Under the pieces are notes generated by a model, which saw only the letters and a program-made list of their open reading frames with translations, had not been told where the DNA came from and did not search any database. 64,000 nt of DNA, taken from Arcicella rigui. Lineage in GTDB: Bacteria; Bacteroidota; Bacteroidia; Cytophagales; Spirosomataceae. The position numbers and the translations under genes are program-made. Shown one piece after another: positions 32,524 to 41,312 of the stretch (position 1 is its first letter; every line of letters starts with the position of its first letter). The DNA is taken from the NCBI RefSeq assembly GCF_034929435.1, contig NZ_JAYFUM010000004.1, positions 1 through 64,000 of the forward strand, in the 5' to 3' direction.

Positions 32524-32816
32524 CTGTATTACGATGGCGGTCATAACACTTGGAAATAAGATTTTGAAATGGCGGCTTCAAATTAAAATTATTGAATTAG
32601 CGAAAGATGGCGGTCTTAGACTGTAATCAAAATTTTCTCTTATTTCCTTGTTTTGTGTTTCAAAATTAGAACATATAGCTATGTTACTAAATGATAAACG
32701 TTATGAGTAAATCTGAGTATTATGTACGAACTAAGTGACTATTATCATTTATCAAAAAAAACCGTTTAAAATGAAGGATATGCGTAAAAAATACACTTTG
32801 AAATCCTAATAAATAA
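32524..32816. other. Gene-free stretch with three 'atggcgg' words
   Basis: Within about 80 bp, atggcggtc (near 32533), atggcggct (near 32570) and gatggcggtc (near 32604) recur at roughly 35-bp steps in otherwise AT-rich DNA. The GC-rich word is unlike its surroundings. I see no open frame or RNA; it may be a decayed element or a protein-binding array. Confidence 0.3.
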
Positions 32817-32873
32817 AAATGGATATTTACAATGACGCATTTTTTCGTGCATCAACTGTAAATATCCTTTTAA
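32817..32873 (-). terminator. Terminator of the thioredoxin-fold gene
   Basis: A long hairpin: outer stem aaaatggatatttac(a) / (t)gtaaatatccttttt, and inner stem tgacgca / cgtgca around tttttt. On the minus strand it ends in a T-run and follows the gene at 32894-33928. Confidence 0.7.
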
Positions 32874-32893
32874 AAATCGTTTTTTTTTATTTA

Positions 32894-33928
32894 TTATCTA
32901 CCTTTTGCGGCATAAGCAGCGGCTTTAGCCAACGCTACTTTGTCTGAAGTACGTGCTTTAATCCAATTACTCAAAAAAGTATAGGAACTTTTATCCGTAG
33001 TAGGTTCTAATAAACTATCTAAAACAGCCAAAGCTTGCTGAATCTTTCCTTCTCTGAAATAGGCTGTTGACTCTTCACGCCATACTCTTCCGTTGATAGA
33101 TTTTTTATCAACGCCCAATTTTGCCAAGTTAGCTCTTACTTGAGCAATTTTAGCAGAATTATAACGCATCCCACGACTACTATACAACGAATACATAATA
33201 ATATTTTCGGCCGTTTGCTTTACGAGTGTCTTTTCGTACTTGGCATTATATTCACCTAAATGAGCGATAAAGTATTTGAAAATTGGGTTTTCATCATCCA
33301 TGATTACTTTTTGCAAGAGCAAAAACGAAGTGTTATTGCTGTATTGAGCAACAGGAATTTGGCTTGCATAAATGTTCATCGTATTAATATTATCCAGAGT
33401 ATCTTGCATTACTCTCGCCATATAACCATATTCAATCAAGAAATCTGCATCTCTTTTCCCAGAACGAAAACTTGCTTTGTATGAACTTGTGCGAGTTTTT
33501 GGGTCTAAAGCCTTGTTGGCGGCATCAATCAGTACTTGTGGCGTATTAAAATTTTCACCTAAAACAGAAATGTGCATCAATTTCACATCTTTATCAAAAA
33601 ACAATAAAGTAGGCGTCGAAGGAATCCAAATGCCTTGTTTGTTCAAAAAAGCTGCACCTTCGGGAGCGGTAATGTCTAATTTATAACTAACAAAGTTGCG
33701 ATTATAAACTGCTCCAACTTGAGGGTTTTCAAAAGTAGGTTTGAAGGCACTACAAACATGACAAGTAGGTGCATATACTTCTAAAAACACAGGTTTGTTT
33801 TGAGCTTTAGCCATATCAAAGGCAGTTCTTAAATTACCTGATTGTAGAAATGCGGTTCCTTTCTGAGCAAAAGAGACAGCGTAAATAAAAAAAGAAAGAA
33901 CAAGGAAAAGGTATTTTTTCATAGCCAT
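32894..33928 (-). CDS. Exported thioredoxin-fold protein
   Basis: A 344-residue periplasmic protein. Signal peptide residues 1-22 (AVSFA-QK; a second possible start two codons later at 33922 gives the same signal). Residues about 30-140 form a thioredoxin fold with active site CHVC at 56-59 in VYAPTCHVCSAF and the cis-Pro in PSTPTLLFF. The remaining 200 residues are helical and TPR-like (YFREGKIQQALAVLDSLL), with no clear family. The layout resembles the DUF255-like or TlpA-like stress reductases of Bacteroidota; a disulfide-exchange or folding role is likely but the partner is unknown. Confidence 0.85.
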   Translation of the reverse strand: MAMKKYLFLVLSFFIYAVSFAQKGTAFLQSGNLRTAFDMAKAQNKPVFLEVYAPTCHVCSAFKPTFENPQVGAVYNRNFVSYKLDITAPEGAAFLNKQGIWIPSTPTLLFFDKDVKLMHISVLGENFNTPQVLIDAANKALDPKTRTSSYKASFRSGKRDADFLIEYGYMARVMQDTLDNINTMNIYASQIPVAQYSNNTSFLLLQKVIMDDENPIFKYFIAHLGEYNAKYEKTLVKQTAENIIMYSLYSSRGMRYNSAKIAQVRANLAKLGVDKKSINGRVWREESTAYFREGKIQQALAVLDSLLEPTTDKSSYTFLSNWIKARTSDKVALAKAAAYAAKGR

Positions 33929-34008
33929 TAGAAAGGAATTAAGTAATTACAACAAAAATATGCCAATCTCATTATAAGTGAGACTGGCATTAACAATCGT
34001 TAACAATA

Positions 34009-34359
34009 CTATTGCTGTTTTTCTGCCGCTTTGATTTCCTCTTGTAAGTTTTTAGTCAAAGTTCTACAAAGATTGTCAATCAAGCCAGCCATTTTTTCAT
34101 CGCCCGTTGCATCTACCAAAGTATTTGCTACACTTCCGATTACTTCAATATAAAAACGTTTCATTTCTAAAACATCCATGTCTTTTGTCCAAAGTGGTAA
34201 AGCCAATGTGCCTTTATGATAATGATCCCAAACACCTACAAAAATTGATTTTGTTTCTTCAATACCTTCATTTGGATTGTCTGTGGCCGTCCACTGAATT
34301 TGCTCTGGAATACTCTGGTCGTCTAATGTTACTTTAAAATTAATTTCAGAATGTTTCAT
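34009..34359 (-). CDS. gldC: Gliding motility protein GldC
   Basis: A 116-residue protein that matches GldC over its whole length (SEINFKVTLDDQSIPEQIQW, then TATDNPNEGIEETK, WDHYHKGTLALPLWTKDM, MKRFYIEVI, ATGDEKMAGLIDNLCRTL). GldC is a small accessory of Bacteroidota gliding, where its loss weakens movement; its biochemical role is not settled. The ATG at 34359 fits the family start (MKHSEINF); an upstream start at 34419 would add 20 hydrophobic residues not found in the family. No other gld genes are in the window. With the T9SS-tailed protease it supports a gliding/T9SS organism. Confidence 0.93.
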   Translation of the reverse strand: MKHSEINFKVTLDDQSIPEQIQWTATDNPNEGIEETKSIFVGVWDHYHKGTLALPLWTKDMDVLEMKRFYIEVIGSVANTLVDATGDEKMAGLIDNLCRTLTKNLQEEIKAAEKQQ

Positions 34360-34482
34360 TATAAAGATGGGTACTTTTATATAATTGTTTTTTAATTGAA
34401 TCGCAAAAAATGATAGCAAGCATTTCAGATTTATGATGTATGATTTCGGGTGTAAGCTTGCACAGCCAAAATTGTAAATTTA

Positions 34483-34517
34483 AAATACTAATCACCAATC
34501 ATTATTAACTAATTACT
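34483..34517. repeat. Single-arm 'ctaatcaccaatcatt' intergenic repeat
   Basis: Words actaatcaccaatcattatt and aactaattactcc just downstream of the DUF4197 gene; reverse-complement relative of the string at 3587-3618 and sibling of 54334-54373. Confidence 0.4.
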
Positions 34518-34525
34518 CCTTTATA

Positions 34526-35251
34526 CTATTGATTAGCAAAAACCTTTTTCAATAAATCCGTTACACGTGCTGCTGGATTTTCTCTGATTTTTTGCTCTTC
34601 CTGAGCTACTAAAAGGAATAACCCATCAATTGCTTTTTGAGTTGCATATTGTTTCAAATCTGGGTTTACTTTTTTCGTAAATGGGATTTTATTGTAAGTA
34701 TTGGCAATATCACCATACAAACGAGTAGCACCTGTTGCGTTGATAGATTCTTCAATCACTGGAGCAAAAGCGGCCGTCAAAGCAGTTGTTGAAGTTCTTT
34801 TCAAATAATTGGTGGCGGCATCTTTTTCGCCTTTCAAAATCCCCAAAGCATCTTGAATCGTCATTTGTGTAATAGCATCCACAAAAATCGGAACAGCTTT
34901 TGCCGCCGCTTTTTCAGCACCTCGGTTCAAAGCTGTAATAAATTTATCACATTCAGCTCCCAAACCAATTTGACGCAATTTCTGTTCAACATTCTGAGCC
35001 TCCGGTGGAAACAATAATTTAATGCTTTGGTTTCCTAAGTAACCATCCAGAGCAGATGCCTTCGACGAACTATTTTTAATTCCCACCGTCAGAGCCTCCT
35101 TTAACCCTCTGCCTATTTCGTCGGTAGTCAAAACGCCATTGGCATTGCCAACCAAAACGTCATTGGCTTGTTTAAGAATATTTCCGATATTCTGTGAATT
35201 ACAACTGCTTAAACTAAGCATTAAGGATAGGCTTAAAATTAATTTTTTCAT
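34526..35251 (-). CDS. DUF4197 lipoprotein
   Basis: A 241-residue predicted lipoprotein. The ATG at 35251 gives a signal peptide with lipobox SLSSC-NSQ (Cys about 17). The body matches DUF4197: EIGRGLKEALTVGI near residues 45-60, the IKLLFPPEAQNVEQKLRQIGLG block, NRGAEKAAAKAVPIFVDAI, and IPFTKKVNPDLKQYATQKAIDGLF. The family is widespread in Bacteroidota and Proteobacteria, helical, and of unknown function. It is monocistronic. Confidence 0.9.
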   Translation of the reverse strand: MKKLILSLSLMLSLSSCNSQNIGNILKQANDVLVGNANGVLTTDEIGRGLKEALTVGIKNSSSKASALDGYLGNQSIKLLFPPEAQNVEQKLRQIGLGAECDKFITALNRGAEKAAAKAVPIFVDAITQMTIQDALGILKGEKDAATNYLKRTSTTALTAAFAPVIEESINATGATRLYGDIANTYNKIPFTKKVNPDLKQYATQKAIDGLFLLVAQEEQKIRENPAARVTDLLKKVFANQ

Positions 35252-35339
35252 TTTATTTACATTAATGTTTAACAAAAAGAATATGATAAAATTTATGGAA
35301 AGTCATTTGCTTTTACATCTCAATACTCTTGAATTTGTG

Positions 35340-35347
35340 TAATTTTG
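35340..35347 (+). promoter_or_regulatory. -7 box of the cinA-E2 transcript
   Basis: TAATTTTG, 51 bp before the cinA ATG. The -33 element is not clear. Confidence 0.4.
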
Positions 35348-35398
35348 AACAAAAATAATCAATTAGGGCTAAGGCTTTAGCTAAAAGATGAAATAATA

Positions 35399-36637
35399 AT
35401 GATTAGAGCAGAGATAATTACCATTGGTGATGAAATATTATACGGACAAATTACTGATACCAACACCCAATGGATTAGTGCCGAACTTGATAAAATAGGG
35501 ATTCGCACCGTTAGAAAATCTTCTGTGGGTGATACAGAAGAAGCCATTCTTCAAATCTTTAATGAAGCTTCGCAAAGAGCAGACTTGGTAATTGTTACAG
35601 GAGGATTAGGCCCTACAAAAGACGATATTACCAAGAAAACGTTCTGTAAATACTTTGGTTCGAGTCTTGAAATTCATCCTCAAGCCTTGATTGATTTAAC
35701 AGCATTTTTCAAGAAAAGAGGCAGAGAAGTAACAGGACTAAACAAAGGGCAAGCTGAACTTCCGACAAATGCTACTTATATTGAAAATACAATGGGAACT
35801 GCTCCGGGTATGTGGTTTGAACACGAAGGAGTAGTGTATATTTCAATGCCCGGCGTGCCTTATGAAATGAAAGGATTGATGACGCTCAGTTTGTTGCCTA
35901 AAATTCAAGAGCATTTCAAAACGCCCGTTATTTTCCATAAAGTAATTCGTACAGTTGGTATCGGTGAATCATTATTAGCAGAAATGATTGATGAATGGGA
36001 AGATGCTTTGCCTTCGCACATCAAACTGGCGTATTTACCTTCCATGGGAAGTGTCAAACTAAGACTCACAGGCTTTGGTGATAATATTGATACTTTAGAA
36101 CAAGAAGTAGAAGCTGAATTTCAAAAAGTATTACCAATTATTCAAGAGTTTGTATATGGTTTTGGCAATGATGAATTAGAAGAAGTAGTTGGCAGACTGC
36201 TGAAAGAAAAAGGGCTGACAGTATCAGTTGCAGAAAGTTGTACTGGTGGTTATTTGGGGCATCAGTTCACTAAAGTAGCAGGAAGTTCTGCTTATTTTAT
36301 GGGTGGAATTTTGTCGTACAGCAACGAAGTAAAAATCAATCAATTAGGCGTAAAGGCTGAAACTTTAGCAAAATTCGGAGCTGTTTCTGAGGAAACAGTC
36401 ATCGAAATGTCGGAAAATATTCGGAAATTATGCAACACAAGCTTTGGCTTAGCGACCAGTGGTATCGCTGGACCAGACGGAGGAACGCCTGACAAACCAG
36501 TCGGAACTATCTGGATAGCCATCGCTTCAGAACATCAAACAATTACTAAAAAATTACAATTAGGAGGCTTTAGAGAACAAAATATTCATCTCACTGCTAT
36601 TAATATCCTTAATTTATTAAGAAAAACATGGCTTTAA
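35399..36637 (+). CDS. cinA: CinA-family protein (nicotinamide-nucleotide amidohydrolase)
   Basis: A 412-residue two-domain enzyme. Residues 1-170 form the MoCF-like COG1058 domain (AEIITIGDEILYGQITDTN, VTGGLGPTKDDITK), which in this family hydrolyses ADP-ribose-type pyrophosphates. Residues about 255-412 form the CinA C-terminal amidase domain that deamidates NMN (SVAESCTGGYLGHQFT, SGIAGPDGGTPDKPVGTIWIA). It should recycle pyridine nucleotide by-products. It overlaps the next gene, an E2 acyltransferase, by 10 nt and so is co-translated with it. Confidence 0.95.
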   Translation: MIRAEIITIGDEILYGQITDTNTQWISAELDKIGIRTVRKSSVGDTEEAILQIFNEASQRADLVIVTGGLGPTKDDITKKTFCKYFGSSLEIHPQALIDLTAFFKKRGREVTGLNKGQAELPTNATYIENTMGTAPGMWFEHEGVVYISMPGVPYEMKGLMTLSLLPKIQEHFKTPVIFHKVIRTVGIGESLLAEMIDEWEDALPSHIKLAYLPSMGSVKLRLTGFGDNIDTLEQEVEAEFQKVLPIIQEFVYGFGNDELEEVVGRLLKEKGLTVSVAESCTGGYLGHQFTKVAGSSAYFMGGILSYSNEVKINQLGVKAETLAKFGAVSEETVIEMSENIRKLCNTSFGLATSGIAGPDGGTPDKPVGTIWIAIASEHQTITKKLQLGGFREQNIHLTAINILNLLRKTWL

Positions 36638-37917
36638 TCGAAGTAATTATGCCCAAAATGGGCGAGAGTATCATGGAAGCTACTATTTTGAAGTGGCTTA
36701 AAAGTGTAGGTGAGCGTATCGAAGCCGATGAATATTTATTGGAAGTAGCCACAGATAAAATTGATACGGAAGTACCTTGTACGCAGTCGGGAATTCTTAC
36801 TCAAATTTTAGTTGCCGAAGGCGAAATTGCTGAAATTGGGAAACCAATCTGTATTATTAATTCTGATGAAAGTGAAGGAACAGAACCGAAAGTTGAAGAG
36901 ATTTCTGAAACTTTAGCTCAAGAAATTGAAGAAATCAAACAACTGACAGGTATTAATCTCGACCCTCTGGTAAGTACAAGTACTTCAAGTAGCTCTAAAT
37001 TTTATTCTCCTTTGGTACTCAATATTGCCAAAGAAGAAAATATTTCAAGTGCTGAATTAGACGCTATTGCTGGTACTGGTGCTGATGGAAGAGTAACCAA
37101 ACACGATATTTTTGCTTACTTAAAAAATCGTCAAACCAGTCCGAAAGTAAGTACAGTAAAAGAAGTTCCAAGCGTGGCTGTTCCTTCAAAACCAGTGGTA
37201 ATTTCTGGAAATGATGAAATTATTCAGATGGACAGAATGCGTAAAGTGATTGCTGACAGAATGGTTGAATCGAAAAAAGTTGCTCCACACGTAACTTCTT
37301 TCGTAGAGACCGATATGACGAACATTGCTCTTTGGAGAAACGGCATAAAAGATGCTTTCAAAAAACAGTATGGCGAAAACATCACCTTCACTCCTATTTT
37401 GTTGGAAGCTATCGTGAAAGCAATTGCTGATTTCCCACAAATCAATGCTTCTGTTGATGGTGATAAAATCATTTATAAGAAAAACATCAACGTTGGAATG
37501 GCTGTCGCTTTACCAAATGGGAACTTAATTGTACCAGTAATTCACAATGCAGATTCTTATAATTTGATTGGGTTGACAAAAAAAGTAAATGATTTAACGA
37601 AAAGAGCCAGAGAAAACAAACTCAAACCAGAGGATTTGGAAGGCGGCACTTATACTTTCTCTAATATCGGTACTTTCGGAAATATCATGGGTACACCCAT
37701 CATTGTACAACCACAAGTAGCAATTATGGCATTCGGAGCAATTCAGAAAAAACCTGCCGTAATAGAAACACCACAAGGTGACTTACTGGGTATTCGCCAC
37801 AAAATGTTTATTTCTCATTCTTATGACCATAGAATTGTCGATGGTTCTTTAGGCGGACAATTTGTAAAACGTGTGTCTGATTACTTAGAGGCTTTTGAGA
37901 TTGATAGAAAATTGTAG
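36628..37917 (+). CDS. 2-oxo acid dehydrogenase E2 (dihydrolipoamide acyltransferase)
   Basis: A 429-residue lipoyl enzyme. The lipoyl domain is residues 1-77 with the lipoylated Lys K44 in ATDKIDTEVP; the E1/E3-binding domain is about 131-168 (YSPLVLNIAKEENISSAELD then TGADGRVTKHD), and the catalytic CAT-like domain about 195-425 ends in the active-site SHSYDHRIVDG. The order fits branched-chain or 2-oxoglutarate E2 proteins; the single lipoyl domain and binding-domain sequence favour the branched-chain 2-oxoacid or a generic type. No E1 or E3 gene is adjacent. It is coupled to cinA and ends at a strong terminator. Confidence 0.93.
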   Translation: MALIEVIMPKMGESIMEATILKWLKSVGERIEADEYLLEVATDKIDTEVPCTQSGILTQILVAEGEIAEIGKPICIINSDESEGTEPKVEEISETLAQEIEEIKQLTGINLDPLVSTSTSSSSKFYSPLVLNIAKEENISSAELDAIAGTGADGRVTKHDIFAYLKNRQTSPKVSTVKEVPSVAVPSKPVVISGNDEIIQMDRMRKVIADRMVESKKVAPHVTSFVETDMTNIALWRNGIKDAFKKQYGENITFTPILLEAIVKAIADFPQINASVDGDKIIYKKNINVGMAVALPNGNLIVPVIHNADSYNLIGLTKKVNDLTKRARENKLKPEDLEGGTYTFSNIGTFGNIMGTPIIVQPQVAIMAFGAIQKKPAVIETPQGDLLGIRHKMFISHSYDHRIVDGSLGGQFVKRVSDYLEAFEIDRKL

Positions 37918-37923
37918 TAAACT

Positions 37924-37953
37924 TTCAGCTATGAGTTTTAAGCTATGAGCCAC
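37924..37953. repeat. Single-arm 'agctatgag' intergenic repeat
   Basis: ttcagctatgagttttaagc followed by tatgagccac, directly after the E2 stop and before the terminator, with the same words as the arm at 22842-22878. Confidence 0.4.
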
Positions 37954-37996
37954 AACAAAAACGTCCTGATTGAAATTCAATCAGGACGTTTTTGTT
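37954..37996. terminator. Strong bidirectional terminator
   Basis: A 20-bp perfect stem (aacaaaaacgtcctgattga and its complement) with a 3-nt loop. It lies between the convergent E2 and desaturase genes and is the longest perfect hairpin in the window. Confidence 0.9.
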
Positions 37997-38051
37997 GTTT
38001 GTGTGTGAAATCAATAATCACTAAATCACAACTCACTCATTCACTCAATAA

Positions 38052-38816
38052 CTAAAACTCCGCATCAGCAGGTTTACTTAAATTCGGCTTGATGATTCTC
38101 AACCAGATTAATAATTTAATCATTGGATAAGTTGGGTCGAATTCATACCATTTTGAAGCAAAATTCATACTGTTTGGCAACTTATGGTGATTGTTTTGAA
38201 ATAATTCGCCCATCATCAAAAAGTCGAAAATCAATGAATTTCTTGATTTGTCATTATTGTCATGATTTTGATAACCATATTTATGACCCGACCAGTTTAC
38301 AATCGCCCCATGAACTGGCCCCATCAAAAAGTGAATTGGCAATAAAAAGAAGAAAGCCCAGTGCATATCAAAGTAGATATAAGCCACTACATACATCATT
38401 ACATAAGCTACTCCCCAACCGATTCTTGAAATCCAGTGGTCACCTAATTTCTCAATCGTTTTTGAAAAAGGGTAATTATGGTCGAAACGCTCTTCAATTT
38501 TAGCTTTGTTGTTCAAAAGAGCATTATAAATGTCTTTGGTTTTCCACATCATCGCAAATACATTATTTGAGAAATGTGGTGAGTGAGGGTCTTTTTCTGT
38601 ATCACTGAAAGCGTGGTGCATACGGTGCAAAATTGCATAAGCACGTGGACTTAAATACGAAGAGCCTTGTGATACATACGTTAGGAAATAGAAAAACTTT
38701 TCCCAAAATTTATTCATCGTAAACATCTTGTGAGCCGAATAACGGTGTAAAAAAAACGTCTGGCTAAATAAAGATAAGTACCAATGAAAGATGAAAGCGG
38801 GTAATACCAACTGCAT
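38052..38816 (-). CDS. Acyl-CoA (delta-9-type) fatty acid desaturase
   Basis: A 254-residue membrane di-iron desaturase. The three histidine clusters are HRYSAH (about 24-29), HRMHH (about 64-68) and FQNNHHKLP (about 207-215), with four membrane helices between. It would introduce a double bond in acyl chains to tune membrane fluidity, using reduced ferredoxin or cytochrome b5-like donors. The length is normal for the short Bacteroidota form. It is monocistronic. Confidence 0.93.
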   Translation of the reverse strand: MQLVLPAFIFHWYLSLFSQTFFLHRYSAHKMFTMNKFWEKFFYFLTYVSQGSSYLSPRAYAILHRMHHAFSDTEKDPHSPHFSNNVFAMMWKTKDIYNALLNNKAKIEERFDHNYPFSKTIEKLGDHWISRIGWGVAYVMMYVVAYIYFDMHWAFFFLLPIHFLMGPVHGAIVNWSGHKYGYQNHDNNDKSRNSLIFDFLMMGELFQNNHHKLPNSMNFASKWYEFDPTYPMIKLLIWLRIIKPNLSKPADAEF

Positions 38817-38977
38817 GTTAATTATTGTGATTTTAATTTGTTCGTGTGATTAATATCAGAAAGAAAAGAGACATTTATCATTGTGAAGACAAACGGTTTA
38901 ACTTCGATGTTTAACAAAGTTACCTAATCTTTACAAAAAAAATCCATTATTTACCTTAATTCTGACATTTGCAAGGT

Positions 38978-39673
38978 TTAATTGGAAGTAAGAGCAAAAG
39001 AAATGAGATTCGCTCCCATTTGCAATGCTTTCTGACGAATACTTTCGGGGTCTTTGTAAACGCTTTGGTCTTCCCAACCATTTCCTAAATCGCATTCGTA
39101 GCTGTAAAAGCATACTAATCGACCTTCGTAAATTAAGCCAAAGCCTTGCGGAGGTTTGTTGTCGTGTTCGTGTACTTTAGGCAAACCGTTGGGGAATTTA
39201 TATTTCTGAGAATAAATTGGATGATTGAAAGGTAATTCTACAAAACTTAATTCAGGAAATACTTTTTTCATTTCTCTTCTGATAAACTTATCCAAACCAT
39301 AGTTATCATCAATGTGCAAAAAGCCTCCACTGATTAAATATTTTCTGAGATTTTGTACTTCGGCTTCATTAAAAACCACATTTCCATGTCCGGTCAAATG
39401 AACAAATGGATAAGTAAATAACTCTGGACTTGAAGGTTCAACGATGTCTTCTTCGGCGGCTATATTCGTTCTGAGATTACTATTGCAAAACATTATTAAA
39501 TTTCCCAAAGAGGTTTTGTTGCAATACCAGTCGCCACCGCCGCCATATTTCATTTTGGCAATTTTAAAAGAAGCCTGTGCGACGAGTGTATTATTCTTTG
39601 TCTGTAAAAGAACCAAAATAAGTAAAATCAAAAACGACTTGGAAGCCAAACGAGTGCTAAAGAGACGAATCAT
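38978..39673 (-). CDS. DUF4159 exported protein
   Basis: A 231-residue protein with a signal peptide (residues about 1-33, LVAQA-SF). The mature chain matches DUF4159: KYGGGGDWYCNKTSLGNLI, ELFTYPFVHLTGHGNVVF, the GGFLHIDDNYG motif and YYSYECDLGNGWED-type end (here CFYSYECDLGNGWED). The fold is ThuA/glutamine-amidotransferase-like and probably lacks the catalytic Cys. Function unknown; usually linked to membrane or aerotolerance operons in Bacteroidota. Its start overlaps the stop of rsmE by 4 nt (ATGA), so it is coupled to that rRNA methyltransferase. Confidence 0.9.
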   Translation of the reverse strand: MIRLFSTRLASKSFLILLILVLLQTKNNTLVAQASFKIAKMKYGGGGDWYCNKTSLGNLIMFCNSNLRTNIAAEEDIVEPSSPELFTYPFVHLTGHGNVVFNEAEVQNLRKYLISGGFLHIDDNYGLDKFIRREMKKVFPELSFVELPFNHPIYSQKYKFPNGLPKVHEHDNKPPQGFGLIYEGRLVCFYSYECDLGNGWEDQSVYKDPESIRQKALQMGANLISFALTSN

Positions 39674-40371
39674 TGATTAATTAAGTTTAAAGTATGACAA
39701 GCGACTAATCCTGCGGTTTCGGTTCTTAATCTACTTTTTCCTAAAGTTACAGCTTTGAAGCCTTTTTCAAGTGCTTGCTGAATTTCCTCTGGTGTAAAAT
39801 CGCCTTCTGGGCCAATCAATATGGCGTATTTTCCGTTTTTGTCGGCTACTTCTTGTATCAAACGACGTTCACCTTCTTCTAAATGAGCAATCATTTTTTG
39901 AGATTCAGCAATTTCTTTTTTCAAAAACTCTTTCCAAGTAATCATTTCATTGATTTTTGGAAGAAAAGCTTTCAGCGATTGTTTCATCGCACCTACCGCA
40001 ATTTTTTCTATTCTGGCTGTTTTTATTTCTTTTCTTTCAGAATAACGAGTTTGTATAAAAGAAATTTCTTGAATGCCTATTTCAACACATTTTTCTACCA
40101 TCCATTCTATTCTATCCAAATTTTTGGTCGGAGCAATTATCAAATGAATATAAATGTTGGATAATTCATAATTCTGCTCTTCTTGAATGATTTTTACTTC
40201 ACATTTTTTTTCATGGGCAATCCTCACTTCACAAGTATAAAAACCTCCTTTTCCATCCACTACAAAAAGTTTTTCGCCTACATTAAGCCTCAATACTTTT
40301 ATCGCATGACGTGATTCTTCTTCATTCAGTTTTAAAGATTGTTTAATGGTAGGTTCGTAAAAAATGTTCAT
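39670..40371 (-). CDS. rsmE: 16S rRNA (uracil(1498)-N(3))-methyltransferase RsmE
   Basis: A 233-residue SPOUT-class methyltransferase that methylates U1498 of 16S rRNA with SAM. An N-terminal PUA-like RNA-binding part (about 1-70; EESRHAIKVLRLNVGEKLFV) precedes the knotted catalytic domain with MVEKCVEIGIQEISFIQTRYSE, ILIGPEGDFTPEE and the C-terminal LGKSRLRTETAGLVA motif, which is diagnostic. Its stop overlaps the start of the DUF4159 gene. Confidence 0.96.
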   Translation of the reverse strand: MNIFYEPTIKQSLKLNEEESRHAIKVLRLNVGEKLFVVDGKGGFYTCEVRIAHEKKCEVKIIQEEQNYELSNIYIHLIIAPTKNLDRIEWMVEKCVEIGIQEISFIQTRYSERKEIKTARIEKIAVGAMKQSLKAFLPKINEMITWKEFLKKEIAESQKMIAHLEEGERRLIQEVADKNGKYAILIGPEGDFTPEEIQQALEKGFKAVTLGKSRLRTETAGLVACHTLNLINQ

Positions 40372-40422
40372 GAATGTATGAGTAATGAAAAGATAAATGG
40401 AAAAATTGTAAAAACCTTTGGC

Positions 40423-41298
40423 TTAGATTTCAAAAGTTTTGTGATACTTATAAATAAAAAAAATACCCAAAAGCATCATCGGAAAAGCAATCATTGAGCC
40501 TTCAAAGCCAAATGAACCGCCTGTAAAAATCTGACTACCAACTAATTGATGTTGAATAATTCCTTTTACATTATGCCCTGATACTTCAAAGCCAAATACT
40601 GGCCCTTGAAAGAAATTCCAAGTAAAATGCAAGCCAATCGGAAACATAATACTATGCCTAAGGATGTAAAACACACCTAATAAATAGCCTGCTAAAATTA
40701 AATTGAGAAAGGGAATAAAGTCAATGTAATTATTCATGAGATGTAAACCTGCAAAAATAAACGCAGAAATACTTAATGAAACATACTCATTGAAACCTTC
40801 CAATAAAATATTCAAAATGAGTCCTCTCGCCAGCAACTCTTCTGTAAAAGCCACTATTAGAAAGAAAAACAAGTACGAAACAAAAATGATGGGATTGAAT
40901 TCGAGTGAAATTACTCGAACAAATCCCATCATTTTTAATATTACAAAACCAATACTTATTAAAAAAATACCTAAAATAGCTCCGCTTAAAAACTCGATTC
41001 CTTTGTTTTTTAAGCTGAAACCCATTCTTTTAAGACTAATTTTTCCCGAATTAAATTTCTGAAAAAGCAAAATGATGATTACTTCAATCACCGCATTGCT
41101 TACTTCAAAAATCAATTGTTTTTCGTGATGAGCTGGCATTTGTATCAGCTCATAAAACTGAGAAGTACTTACTCGAAAAACTTTAGCCAAAACAGAAGCC
41201 ACAAACGACTGCCCGATTCCAACGATTATCAAAAAAAGAACTAAAAAGACAAAAACTTTTGCTATCGTTTTTAACCAGAGTATTTTTGAAATGGGCAT
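40423..41298 (-). CDS. CPBP-family intramembrane glutamic endopeptidase
   Basis: A 291-residue membrane protein with about eight hydrophobic segments. The CPBP/Abi motifs are present: EELLARG (E153, E154, R158) and a second motif FIFAGLHLMNN (His about 184), with the third conserved region in GLHFTWNFFQG. CPBP proteins are Rce1-like peptidases of poorly known substrate; some confer bacteriocin immunity or act in signalling. It lies 14 bp downstream of the acidic unknown protein gene on the same strand, so the two may be co-transcribed. Not near any bacteriocin gene. Confidence 0.92.
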   Translation of the reverse strand: MPISKILWLKTIAKVFVFLVLFLIIVGIGQSFVASVLAKVFRVSTSQFYELIQMPAHHEKQLIFEVSNAVIEVIIILLFQKFNSGKISLKRMGFSLKNKGIEFLSGAILGIFLISIGFVILKMMGFVRVISLEFNPIIFVSYLFFFLIVAFTEELLARGLILNILLEGFNEYVSLSISAFIFAGLHLMNNYIDFIPFLNLILAGYLLGVFYILRHSIMFPIGLHFTWNFFQGPVFGFEVSGHNVKGIIQHQLVGSQIFTGGSFGFEGSMIAFPMMLLGIFFIYKYHKTFEI

Positions 41299-41312
41299 TA
41301 ACTTAATGAATA

